Shown here: positions 10,776 to 22,489 of the stretch, piece by piece
How positions within the stretch are numbered: the first letter of the stretch is position 1
How the letters are laid out: every line of letters starts with the position of its first letter
From: Quercus robur
Taxonomy: Eukaryota > Streptophyta > Magnoliopsida > Fagales > Fagaceae
Assembly (NCBI RefSeq): GCF_932294415.1
Contig: NC_065535.1
Coordinates: 14,155,282-14,219,281 of the forward strand
Length of the DNA stretch: 64,000 nucleotides
Reading direction: 5' to 3'
Program-made: the position numbers and the translations under genes
The notes under the pieces: model-generated
Seen by the model: the letters and a program-made list of their open reading frames with translations, nothing else
Told to the model about the DNA's origin: nothing
The model's database searches: none

Positions 10776-11829
10776 GAGCATTCACATCCAAAGATGTAAA
10801 AAAATACCTATTTTACATCCTCAAACATTACTTTATCTATTTTACCAGTTCGTTCAACAATACAACCAACATCTCAATTCTTATTTTTACATACAACTCA
10901 ATAAAATAATATAAACTACACAATCAAATAATATAAAGTACTCTTCTCTTTCTTTCCTTCTAGTCTCTTTTTCTCTTCACCCACGACCTCAAGTATAACC
11001 AACCACCACACCCACAACCAAACTAGCCACCTCCACCACAATCAAAATCAACCTCCACCGCCATCACAATCAATATCCATCCAAAAATCAATCTCATGGC
11101 TAAAAAATAAAAAATAAAACTAAACCACAACAACCACCACCCTCATAGCCCACTACCACTACTTAAAATCCAACAACAACAACGCCACCACCAGCATCAA
11201 CAGCCACCGTTGCTAAATCCATACCCATAAACCCAAATAAAAAACAAAACAAAAACCAAATCAGAACCACAACCCACAACTACCAACCACAAAAAACACT
11301 ATACCCACCACCGTTGCACACACACCACCACCATCATCACCGAAAATACAAACAAAAACCCAAATTTAAACACAAAATCCACCGTGAAACCCACAAAACC
11401 CATAAAAAATAAATAATAAAAAAAAAAAAACCCACAATTAGAGATGGGAGGAAGGCGAAGATAAGTGAGAGGGAGGCAAAGATGAGAGAGGGAAGCAGAG
11501 GAGAGTGAGAGGGGGAGAGATGAGAAAGGTAGGCGGAGGAGAGTGAGAGAGGTGGAGATGAGAGGGAGGCTGAGATGGAGAGAAGAGTGGCAGAGGTGAG
11601 AGAGGGAGAGGCAGATGATTTGAAAGGAGGAGAGAGAAGATAATAAAATATAGTATTTTGGTTTTAACATACTCTCTACAGTAGATTGTATATTAGAAAA
11701 CCAACAATTCACAGTTGCTTAAAAAAAATAGCAATTTATACCCGAATAAACTTGATTTTTGGGATGTTGGTTGGTAAAATAGCAACTGGAGGGTTTTTTA
11801 CACCCTCCTCACTCTCAATGCTAATGCTC
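10776..11829. mobile_element. PIF/Harbinger-like non-autonomous element
   Basis: The left end gagcattcacatcc and the right end (inverse gagcattagcattg) form terminal inverted repeats, and both ends are bounded by TTA (10773-10775 and 11830-11832), the 3-bp target duplication of PIF/Harbinger elements. Subterminal parts also mirror each other (attttaccag and ccaacatctca against their inverses). The 1054-bp interior has a CCA-rich half and a GAGAGG-rich half and no transposase. Long minus-strand frames in it are low-complexity and not credible genes. Confidence 0.75.
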
Positions 11830-11832
11830 TTA

Positions 11833-13029
11833 AAGAGGAATAGTTATTCTTCATTTTGAAGATTATTTATTCATAGGAATAACTATGAATAGCTAAACCA
11901 TAACTATTAATAAAAACATAACCAAACTAAAGAATAGCTAAAAATCATAGAAATAACTATTACATTACATTATCTATTACAGTCTACTAAACATGCTCTT
12001 AGGAATATACGAGTATTGATAATAAAAATTTTAAAAAGTCCCCGGGGGGGGGGGGGGGGGGGGTGGCCCCCCGCTAGCTCCACCTTTGCGCCGACTCACC
12101 AAGATAGAGGTGTAACAAATCAACCACTTCCCATAGACATTCTAGTATGCATTTCTCTTGGATAATAGATTAAGTTTGCATATTTATAATATTATTAGAA
12201 AGCATTAGCATACTTATTTTGAGTTAATTCATGCATTTTATATTTAGTTTTGGAATAATGTTGAATAATTAATTTTGAGCTTGATTGAATTTTAATGCGT
12301 GAATTTGTCTTTTGTAAGAGAATGGAATTAAATAAGTGAATTTGTGCAAAGAAGAAGACTAATAGATTTTACTTTTACAAGGGTCATAATGAAAGTCAAA
12401 ATAGGTCCACCCAATGAAATTTGAGTCTAATTAGAGTAAGGAATCAAAAGAAATTTGCACCAAATCCAAGTCTAATTCGGACTAGGATTCTAGCTTACAC
12501 ACTAGTTAGTTTTGGGTATAACTTTCGGCTCAGATATCCAATCAAGATAATTCAAGTTGAGTTGGGAATGTAACTTAAAGGGCTACAACTTTGTAGTTTA
12601 CCAAAAGTCCAAATTCTAACATTAAATGGGCCAAAAACGTTGGTTAATTTAAGCCTAAAAACCTGTGATTTTCTCCAAACGGGAATTCAACTTGTAATAA
12701 GATTCCTTAGCCTATTTAAAGGCACTTTAGGGGAAAATTTGGAGGAGAGCTGCCATAGAACTTAATTTAGGTTATCTTAAAATTTCTTTACAGTTTTTAG
12801 AGTTTTATTTGTGTTATGACATGCTAAAAGCCTTATTAAGGCAAGGGGTGAAACCCAACTTTTATTAGTAAGTTCTTAACAATTATTTTATGGTTTTAAT
12901 GCTTATTTTATATATATATATATAATATATATATAATATATTTTTTATTCATATTCTATCAATATCTTTTGTGTGCATATTCTATTATAATTCTCCCTAA
13001 AACTTGTTTCCATTCTCTCATTGACCACT
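11833..13029. other. Intergenic DNA with a 20-base poly-G run
   Basis: It holds a run of 20 G at 12044-12063 next to ctagctccacc, and short AT repeats at about 12910-12945. No gene is seen. Confidence 0.6.
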
Positions 13030-13038
13030 CATGATTAT

Positions 13039-13418
13039 TGGCCAAAATGACCAAATACCACTGTTGGCCAAAATTATTAGTGTTTTATCACTATTTGAGA
13101 AATATTTAGCAATATACCACTTTTTGAAACTCAAGTTCAAGAAATTCGAGTCTGACATGGAACTCGAGTTTCCAAAACTCGAGTTCCATAAAAAATGCTG
13201 CTACCATGGATTATTTGAATTAAAAATGCAATGAGAAATTGAAACTCGAGTTCCATAAAAAATGCCGCTAACATGGATTATTTGAATTAAAAAATGCAAT
13301 GAGAAACTCGAGTTTCATAAAGTCGAATTTTAAGAAGGTGGTAAATTGCTAAGTATTTCTTAAACAGTGATAAAACACTACCAATTTTGGCAAACCGTAG
13401 TATTTGGCCATTTTGGCC
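13039..13418. mobile_element. Mutator-like MITE with 9-bp target duplication
   Basis: About 90 bp at the left end (ggccaaaatgaccaaatacc and onward) is repeated in inverse at the right end with roughly 85-90% identity. The element is flanked by catgattat at 13030-13038 and 13419-13427, the 9-bp target duplication typical of Mutator-like elements. The interior holds two direct copies of a module with actcgagttccataaaaaatg. It has no coding capacity. Confidence 0.85.
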
Positions 13419-13427
13419 CATGATTAT

Positions 13428-14171
13428 CCCACCCTTTTTTTTTTTAAAGCTCATCTCTAACTTATTAATATCAGTCATCTCATTAAAGGTGGAATAATAC
13501 CTCGAACTTGCGCTAACCTGACCCACTCTAACCCAACACAAATTTTCCTCATCTCGAAGCACGGGACGAGGCACCCCTAATCTAACCCCCACCATATCAT
13601 CCATGAGAAAGTGGATAACCAATTTAGGAATTACCAAAGAGAAAAGGGGAGGACATAGCAAATAAAAGGGATTGATAATAAATTGATGAACCAAAATAGA
13701 ATTGACAACCTTGTCTTATGTATACACTGCTTTCTATGTTTCATTAAGTTTTCATCTGTATTCATGGCAAAGCCAGACCCATAATAACAAAGTAACTTGT
13801 GAAACAACTTAAGGGCATTTACTTGCTCGAGTTCTTGCAAACCAAATAACAGAAAATGTACTCACTTTAAGGAAAACAAGTCTGTTTTCTAGAGTCTAGA
13901 CTATGATTAATTTTCTATAAACCTTTCCCCTCAAAAACTACTAGAGTGAGTGAGGAGCTTAATAGTAATCAGCCGCTTAGTATCAAAGCTAAAATACTAA
14001 GAATTAGAACACCTGTCAAAACATCAATATGCATGCAATGCAAGAATTGCAATTGCCTAACAGTCTACCACATATGTATGTAAATATGGTACAACTTAAA
14101 AAGTTGAGTTAAAATTCTTTTGCTTTTGCTGCCTTTCCACAATTCTTGATCCCTTATAATAGTCAGCTGTC
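13428..14171. other. Intergenic / 3' flank of the ARID-HMG gene
   Basis: The minus-strand frames here (13287-13840) show no recognisable domain. The part next to 14172 is probably the 3' untranslated region of the minus-strand gene. No convincing polyadenylation signal could be fixed. Confidence 0.5.
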
Positions 14172-16704
14172 TCAACTTCCAAGTTCCATGGTCTGACTGA
14201 TCATTTTCTCTTTGTACTCTTTCAATTCTCTCTTATATCGTTCTTTGTCTTTCAACCCAATGTTCTGGTAAACCTATAATAAGGAAACAACAATCCTGTT
14301 AATAATCAATTTGCAAATCTTAAGTACTCACTACTCATCACTCTTGTTAATCTCTAAAGGAAAACTACAGATAATCTTTAGGAAGAAGCCCCTATCATTT
14401 TAACAACTTGCTGATTTTTCTTGATTGGTAAGATATATATTTTCATTCTACCAAAAGATGAAAATGATTCCACCCAAAGGACACAACCCATAAAAGGTTT
14501 GCATTGTATCGTTGAGATTACCATCCTTTCTTCAGCGCTGAGGTTGCTCCATGACTCGCCAATCATCTTTGTGAACTCCCTTTCTCTGTTTGGGTACAAA
14601 GACTTGAGCTTGTAATGCTTCTCGGCAAAGAAAAAGTTATAGCCACTCCTATTGGGTTTTGGATAATTGGGGTCTCCCCTTCTTCTACTTCTTCTCCTCC
14701 TCTGACCAGAATGGCGACGTTTGGAGGTGTATGGTACAATGGCACTGTTAGAGTCTGGAATTGAGGTAGAAGAATCTGGCTGCTCCGGATGATAAAGTAC
14801 TCCTTTAAGAATCTCAGAGCCCAATTTCACAGACACCAAGTAACCACAATCGCATTTTCCTTCAATTGTTCCAATAGCTGAGAAGCATGAAGTGCCTGTA
14901 CAAGATGGTGGGAAAAGGTGAGACAAAGAAGCTTAATTCCTATACACACTTAATACTGTGATTTCCCATTACGGTTCATGGTAAAAAAAAAATCATATTT
15001 ACTAGTAATTTTTTCATAATTAGTCCATATTATTATTTGCTAATTGATACTTAGAACAGTCGCAATGAAATAGTACCATTGTATTTATTTTGCTCTCATC
15101 ACAATTAGGAGAAACAAACCCTCTCTTAAGTTACGGAAAGCAATGGCATTTAATCATATCAAACACCTAAAAATTGGACTATAGAGTTGAAAGATATGGA
15201 CTCATCAACGGCTATTAAGGCTGCCAAACTGGCCTTAAACGTTTACAATATGATGAAAAATAAAAACGTTTACAAGACAAGACAACCACCACATATTTTA
15301 GTTGGTATAAGATAGTAGCAGCGGGACCCCCATTAAAAGGGAGACTAATAGGAAATCACTTAAATTTACATTAACATCAAACATATCATAATCTAAATGG
15401 CAACCATATATTCTTCTTGGTAATTGAATAGCAACCATATAATGGCAATCCATTTGGTGCCTCAAAAGATTCATTGACTTGTACATCAATTAAGCATAAA
15501 CATAACATTTTGTGGCAGAGAAATCAAAACAAACAGCTATATATACGTGTGGTGTGGTTGAAACTCACTTTATCCTCTACTTTCAAAAAGTGAAATAAAG
15601 AGAAAGGAATAAAAATACAAGAAAATAGGCAAGGAATAATTTTTTTTTTTATTTTAAATATTACCTTCATTAAGTGGTTCTGGACCTTCTGGATGATCAT
15701 TAGTTTTTTTGGGGGAATATTCTACTAGAGCCAATTCAGGTCTCCACGAAGGGTTGCTAGCAGGAAAAGAAACTGCAAACATATATATAAAATTGGACCC
15801 ATATTTTACCAACAAAAAAAAAAAAAAAAGGAAGCAACACCATAAAGAACCAGAAGGAAAAAAAGAAGAGGCAATAATCAGTGTCCAAAGACAAAGATCA
15901 AGGAACAATGCAACCATTAAACAAAGAAAACGAAAGAAACAGGAGAGACAAAAACAATAATTTACCTGTTGGAGTAAACACTGGACCTTGTAGCTTAAAG
16001 AAGTAAACTTGTTCATAATGGTAAAGAAGACTAAAGTAGTGTTTCCTCAATACAAAAGAAGCGCTTGTTGTTGTTGCAGAGAACCTGAAAATATTACCCA
16101 CTTCTCTCCATTTCTTCTCCGCAACAACCTAAGTAGAAATTCATAACGTATCCATGGTATAAGAATATACATAAAGGATTTTACATACGAAAAAAGATTA
16201 GGTAACAAAGCCAAACCTTCTCATAGCCACCCCTCTTTGTAACCTCTACATAAAGAATATGCAAATCTAGCTCCTTCCCACCAATCACAGGAATCCTTAA
16301 AATACAACAGTGAAACAAAAAAAAAAAAAGATTAAAAAAAGAACACAAACACAAGAATCAAACATGAAATACAAGTACAGCATAAACGTTAAACTAAAAT
16401 AAAAATGGAAGAAAATGTTTTTTTATTCCACATAAATCCCACGATTAAACATCACATACTGTTCTATCTATAATATAATAATCAATGTGCAAATCCCCTT
16501 TAAAATAATAGTGTTCAATGAAAAAAAAATGAAGTCTAAAAAAAAAACTTACATAAATTTGGTTGTCATCATAAAATGGAAGCGCCTGAGAGTGTCCCAG
16601 AAGACAGTAGGGTCTTTGACAACATCTTCATGGGAAGCAAGTGGAGCAGGATAATTCTTACCCTCCACCACATTCGAGCTCTTTGTTCTCGCCACCGGCG
16701 ACAT
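14172..16704 (-). CDS. ARID-HMG box DNA-binding protein (HMGB9/HMGB10-like)
   Basis: Nuclear architectural/transcription factor of the plant ARID-HMG family. Six exons fit GT-AG rules with conserved phase: 16704-16553, 16295-16217, 16128-15966, 15772-15665, 14895-14522 and 14273-14172, giving about 325 residues; Arabidopsis HMGB9 and HMGB10 are close to this length. ATG at 16704 gives [20 protein letters not shown]. Exons 1-3 carry the ARID/BRIGHT domain (about residues 25-125; FWDTLRRFH, then [19 protein letters not shown]). A basic RRRRSRRR stretch (about 232-239) precedes the HMG box (about 242-315; [14 protein letters not shown], then the exon 6 part [17 protein letters not shown]). The ARID domain prefers AT-rich DNA and the HMG box bends DNA. 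No disabling change is seen. Exon borders are inferred from reading frame and splice sites. Confidence 0.88.
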
Positions 16705-18009
16705 TTTTCACGGTGGCCGGAGAAAGCAAAGTTGAAAAGTCTGAGAGAGTGAGAGACAGTGAGATAAATTAATGAATTGTTAATAAAGAAACATGATTTC
16801 CAAGATAAGATAGTAATTAAGGTACAGTGGAAGTCACATACATATGTTAAGGCCAAGAAAAAAAAATGTATGACCTAAGCAAAAATAAAAAAATTAAAGA
16901 AGAGGTTTGGACGCGTGGGAGGTAACGGTTACACAAGCTTGGCTTTTTCTGCAATTTTTGAAAAGAATGACCAATTACTGTACGAAGTCCTAGTGTTTAT
17001 TTAATTTTTTCACAGGGCTATAGTTCATAATTACACGCTTTAGCTAACACTCTTTCTCGTGCCAATCGAAGCCGACTGACATTTCTGCAACTGTATGAAC
17101 TGTTATACACATAACATTACTCTCTCTTTCACTTTCTCTGTCTCTCCAAACGTTGACATGCACTTGGGTTTCTTCTTCTGTTGATGTCTGAAACGTATCT
17201 TTAGAGTACATTTGGTATTAGATATCTGAAGAGACTTTAAAGGGTGGGTTGTTATAGAGTACACTCGAGTGTATTACTGAGTATATAAAGGTACGGAAGG
17301 TTATCTCATATAGTCATATCTGTATCTTAAGCTTCCGCTTGGGTGAAAGGCTCTGTTTGGACGCTACTTAGTGAGTTCTTTGGTTTCTCTTTTATCTGGT
17401 TTGTTTGGGTGGATCATGTTTTTATCCAACAAAACATGTTTTAGCCTCCCGTATATAAGCGTCACTGGGTGGCTTCAGATCTCTGACACAGACAATGTTT
17501 TTGTTTATATTTTCTGCATGTATACTTTTTGCTGACTTGGGAAATTCACATGTATGATGTATGTACTTTGTAAATCTGAAAGGGATTGCAAATTTTATAC
17601 CACAAAATTAATAAATTTAAAAAAAAAATTAAGTAGAAAGAAGAAGATACAATAAAACTAGCCACACATTTAATTAATTAATGTGTTAAATTGTGATTCA
17701 TGCAAGATAAAAATAGTACCAATGGTATAATCATGTGAAGAGAAATTACTTTTATCATAAGTTGACAAGTCAACACATGTAAAATTGAATGTTATAGCCA
17801 TCAGGTTGTTTTAAACTGGGTGTGGAATTATAGCCTGAATTACGATACAATTAAAAGAGAATCTAAAACCAATGGTTATTCTTGTTGACCATATTTGGTC
17901 TTTGTTAGATCAACTCAATGCATTATAATTGTATTTGACTTATTTCTTTTTGTCACCTGTAAAAAAGTTTATTAATAATTATAATAGACTTAAATTAATG
18001 ATGTCTATT
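16705..18009. other. Upstream region of the ARID-HMG gene
   Basis: It holds the presumed 5' untranslated region and promoter of the minus-strand gene, including a GA-rich leader directly before the ATG, then AT-rich DNA. No other gene is seen up to the LINE. Confidence 0.5.
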
Positions 18010-21000
18010 CCATGGGTCGACTACTCAACGGAAGAGGAAAAATTTCATAAAGGGTTTAAATGATGATAATGGTGTTTGGCACAAGGATGAGGAGTTCTTT
18101 TCGGGTTTGTTAAATGACTATTACTCTCGGCTATTTTCATCCTCAAATCCTCATGATTTTGATCGTATTTTGGATGGGGTTGATGAAGTAGTGACTGATG
18201 AAATGAGGGCAGATCTGGCCCGTCCTTACACAACTGAGGAAGTGAATGCAGCTATCAAGGAAATGGCACCATTAAAGGTCCTTGGCCCAGATGGGATGTG
18301 GCCATTATTTTATCAAACCTACTGGACTGATGTTGGAACAGATGTTCATCAAGCTGTCTTGTCAAGTTTAAACTCAGGTCCTATCTTGAAATCAATAAAT
18401 CACACTTTCATCACTTTGATCCCTAAAGTGAATAGCTCGGAAAAAGTTTATGATTTTTGTCCTATTAGTCTTTGCAATGTGATTTATAAGATTGTGAGTA
18501 AGGTGATTGCAAACCGTCTTAAACCTTTGCTTAATTCTATTATTTTAGAAACTCAGAGTGCTTTTACTACTAATAGATTGATTACAGATAACATCTTAAT
18601 AGCTTTTGAACCTTTGCATCACATGAAGACTAATTGTACAGGGAAGAAGGGCTTTATAGCACTTAAGTTGGATATGAGTAAGGTTTGTGATAGAGTGGAG
18701 TGGATTTTCCTTGAAAAAATCCTTTTGAAGTTAGGTTTTCAAGCTTCTTGGGTGGCTTTGATTATGGAGTGTATAACCACTGTTTCTTATTTCATTCTAG
18801 TAAATGGAGAGCCGAAGGGTATGATTTCCCCCTCTAGGGGTTTGAGGCAGGGCAATCCCCTGTCGCCTTATTTATTTTTGTTTTGTGCAGAATTCTATTT
18901 TTAGAAAAGCAACAATGAAGGGTGACATAGAGGGATTTTCTGTGTGTAGGAATGGGCCAAAAGTTACTCACCTATTTTTTGCAGATGATTGTCTTTTATT
19001 TTGCAGATCCACCTTGGAGGAATGTCAGAAATTTCAGGAGCTATTGGCCTATTATGAGGTGGCGTCAGGCCAAATGATAAATAAGGAGAAAACCACTCTA
19101 TTCTTTAGCAAGAACACTGATGAACAAACATAGGAAGCTATTAAAGTTTCTCTTAATGTACTAGCAATACAAAATATGAGAAAAATTTGGGCCTTCCTTT
19201 GTTTATTCGTAGAGAGAAGAAAGCTTGCTTCACTAATGTGAAAGAGCGGATCTGGGCAATAATGCAAGGGTGGAAAGAGAAGCTTCTGTCACAAGCTGGT
19301 AAGGAAGTTATGATAAAGGCAGTCATCCAATCAATTCCTACTTACTCGATGAGTGTATTTAAATTGCCGGTTAGTTTGTGTAAGGAAATAGAAACAATGA
19401 TTCAACAATTTGGTGGGGACAAGGTGACTCAAAAAAGATTCATTGGGTTAAATGAAGTTCTTTGTGCTCATCAAAATCTGTTGGAGGGATGGGTTTTCAA
19501 GATATTCAAAACTTCAATAATGCCTTACTAACCAAACAGGTGTGGAGATTAATTCCCCAGAAAGATACGCTTCACTATAAGGTTTTTTGTGCGAAGTTTT
19601 TTCCCAATGGGAGTATTATTGATGCCCCTATTCATCCAAAGTGCTCTTATACATGAAGGAGTATATTGCAAGCACGCAAGCACAGGAGGTTATAGAGAAC
19701 GATGCTATCTGGCGGGTCGGGAGTGGTCAGATGATTGATGTGTGGAAACATAGATGGCTCCCTAATCCTAGTTACAACAAGATTGTATCTCCAAGAGCAA
19801 ATTCCACTGTTAATTGAGTTAGTGAATTGTTCTACTCCAATACAAGAATCTGGGATCCTGGCAAATTGGAGAGCAATTTTTACCCTTAGGAAGCTGATAT
19901 GGTGTGCAAGATTCAGGTGAGTGAGGCGTGTAATGAGGATTTGCTGGTATGGCCTCTGATTGCGGATGGAAATTATAGTGTTAGGAGTGCGTATCACTTG
20001 TTAGCTTCAACAGAGGCAAGCATTGCACCGAGCTCTTCCACACCAATAGACCAGTGGTGCTTATGGAAGAGTATTTGGAAGATTCGGACTCCTAATAAAA
20101 TCAAACATTTCCTTTGGCGTGCAGTCAAAGATTCACTTCCAATGAAACATGTAAGGTTGAATTTATTCAACCATCTAATTGGCTTTATTCCGTGCCAAAT
20201 TTGCTTGTAATTCAGCATTTAGTAACCCTGTATTTAGGTGGGATTGTTGTAAGGGTAGTGAGTGAGATAGTGTGAAGATTGCTCAAGAGTGTGCAAGAAA
20301 ACAGAGTGTCGCGGCTGGGACTCGCGGCTGGACTCGCGGCTTCAACCCGCCAGAAGATGCACACGTGCCAAGCATGCTGGAAGATGAACAGTCATGCTAG
20401 CTGGAGCACTACAGGACAAAACAGGACAACTGGCCATACGGTTAACTCGCGACTGGAACTCGCGACTTAGTCAAGCCGCGAGGTCAAGCCGCGAGCCACC
20501 CCTGTTTTGGAAAAACCTGACGTTTCGCATTCCACTCCTCTTCAGTATAAATACCCTTTTAACCCACGATTGAAAGAGAGCTTCCAGAGAGAATTTTGAG
20601 AGAGAAACCCTAAAGAAAAACAAGATTGTTTCACACACAATCCCTACCTTAGAGTCTCATCAAAATCCCTCACTCTCTTCCTCTCCATTGTAAAAACCTT
20701 GAGAGGCATTATACCAAACCTGGTTCTCACCATTATCATCTCTGTGAGACAGTCGTTTGGAGTTCTGGGAAGCAGTTAGGAAGGAGCCAATCTTCATTGG
20801 TTGATGCTACGGTGTAGTAGCGGAATCCGGAAAGCTAGAAAAGAAAAAGGTTCGGCGCAACCTCGTTGGAGCAAGAAGCTTGGAGGGCTTAGGTGCACTG
20901 GGTAGATTAGGCTTGGAGGGTCTATTGCTGTCCTTGTATCCCAACTGTATTTTCTAGTGGATTGATTACCGCTTGGAGGGCGGCGGAGAGGTTTTTCGCC

Positions 21001-22128
21001 GAGGTCTTCGGTTTCCTCTTCGATAACACATCGGGTGTTATCTTTGTGTTTGCATCTTCCTTCCTCTCTATCTTTGCCTTTATTTTATCTGCTGTGGTTT
21101 CTTTTTGTTATGGCTTAGATAGTTGTTTAACCAATTTCATATTATAGCATGTGTTAAGTTTCCGCACACTAGTTGTTTGACATATTGCTTGAGTTGGTTA
21201 AGTTGTTTTTGGGGGTCTAAACGTTCAAAGGTGTTTTTGTACACGTTTTTGAACTTTCAAAACAAATCTAAGAGCTCGACATATTCCAATAGATGAGACA
21301 TGTGATTTGTGTGATGATCATCAAGAAACTCTGCTACATAGCCTCTGGTTGTGCGATCATGCACATTTTGTTTGGAAGTCAGACCCAGGTTTTGCTCCTC
21401 TGTATCAGAAACAATATAGGGAGTTTGAGGATTTGGTGGAGGAGGTGATGCACAGGGGCTCAGCTTATCGGGTTGCACTTTTCTCACCATAGCTTAGTGC
21501 TTGTGGCAGCACCGGAACAGGCTTAGAGAGAACCAACTAACTTGGCAGCTTCATGAACTGGGGGAATCGTGCTAAGGATCTAGTCTTGGAGTATCTCAAT
21601 GTGAAGAAACAGTCTACTCGGGCTGTAACTCGACCTGCTGGGGTTCGCTAGACTCCTCCAGCGGAGCAGAATTATAAGGGTAACTTTAATGCTACATTTT
21701 TAATGCTTTGGGTTGTGCAAGTATTGGAGTTGTCTTTCACGATCACATTGGAAATATTATCGCTACTTTGAGTCAAAAGATCCCATTGGTTCAGTCCATG
21801 GAATTGGCGGAGGCTTTGGCGGCGAGACGTGCAGTAGTGTTTGCCAAGGAGTTGAGCTTGTTCAATGTGGAAATAAAGGGAGACTGCTCAGGGGTGATCA
21901 AAGCCTTGACTGATCCAAGAAGATGCAGCACTTTGTTTGGTCATGTGATAGATGAGAGTCAAAGTTTAGGCGCTACTCTTCAATATTGCAAGTTCTAGCA
22001 TGTTCAAAGGGAAGGAAATAGATTAGCTCACGCCTTAGCTGGAAGAGCAGCTTTTAGTTTACGCCACGAAGAAAAATAAATACATGTCTAAAATTGAAGT
22101 TCTCGTGATTTCAGCAATTAAAAAAAAA
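18010..22128 (+). pseudogene. Dead L1-type LINE (RT, zinc-finger and RNase H-like parts), interrupted by an LTR
   Basis: This is a 5'-truncated plant non-LTR retrotransposon. The RT domain runs from about 18107 (NDYYSRLFSS, then FITLIPKV and LRQGNPLSPYLF). The first catalytic region reads LDMSKVCDRVEW, where AYDRVEW is usual. A frameshift near 18890 leads to HLFFADDCLLF with the catalytic DD at about 18985. More frameshifts occur near 19140 and 19500. The zf-RVT region (about 19930-20205, RTPNKIKHFLWRAV) is split by the insertion at 20206-21264 and resumes at about 21275 (ETCDLCDDHQETLLHSLW). An RNase H-like end follows (GVVFHDHIGNIIAT at about 21730; ELAEALAARRAV) with a stop at 21996. A short A tail sits at about 22118-22128. 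No endonuclease part remains. Confidence 0.88.
20206..21264 (+). mobile_element. Copia-like (solo) LTR inserted in the LINE
   Basis: It interrupts the LINE zinc-finger region, whose coding sequence stops at 20205 and resumes after 21264. It starts TGTAATTCAG and ends CAAAACA. It has a TATA-like tataaatacc at about 20547 and a conserved-looking region (gcttggagggtct; ggcggagaggtttttcgccg) of a kind I associate with plant Copia LTRs. No internal retrotransposon domains are present, so it is a solo LTR or LTR fragment. A clean 5-bp target duplication is not visible (aaatt against aatct or aaatc, depending on offset). Confidence 0.7.
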
Positions 22129-22489
22129 GATTGACATATCAATGGAATATGACGTATCTATAATAACTAATAACATTGTTTTTTTTTTTTTTTTTTAACT
22201 CAATATTGTATGTTGTTTTATCTAACCTTGTCTTTGAAAAAATAACATTGTATGTTGGATCAGGCGTTTTGCTTTGCTCCATCTGTGCGTCTGTGTTTTT
22301 TTAGTAGGTCTCGTAGATACTGTTCATGGATCCCTAAAAGTCAACAAAATACAGATTTCTAGGTAAATTTAGGTCCCACAACACTATTCACATTTTTAAA
22401 AATTATTTTGCTACAATGCTTTTAGCAATAAATTTTTAGTTTTCAGCAAATAAGTGGTATCCAAACACACCCTAACTAGTCATTAAGTA
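22129..22489. other. Intergenic DNA with a MITE end
   Basis: Poly-T near 22180, then sequence ending ggtatccaaacacacccta that matches the termini of the GTTTGG-ended MITE at 56148. The left limit could not be set. Confidence 0.45.

Noticed and set aside
11299..11712. 137-codon minus-strand frame
   Set aside because: Comes from GAGAGG and CCA low-complexity sequence inside the PIF/Harbinger-like element. No domain is seen.
14378..14926. Single-exon 182-codon gene
   Set aside because: It is exon 5 of the ARID-HMG gene read through both flanking introns. The splice sites at 14895 and 14522 give the proper HMG box continuation in exon 6.
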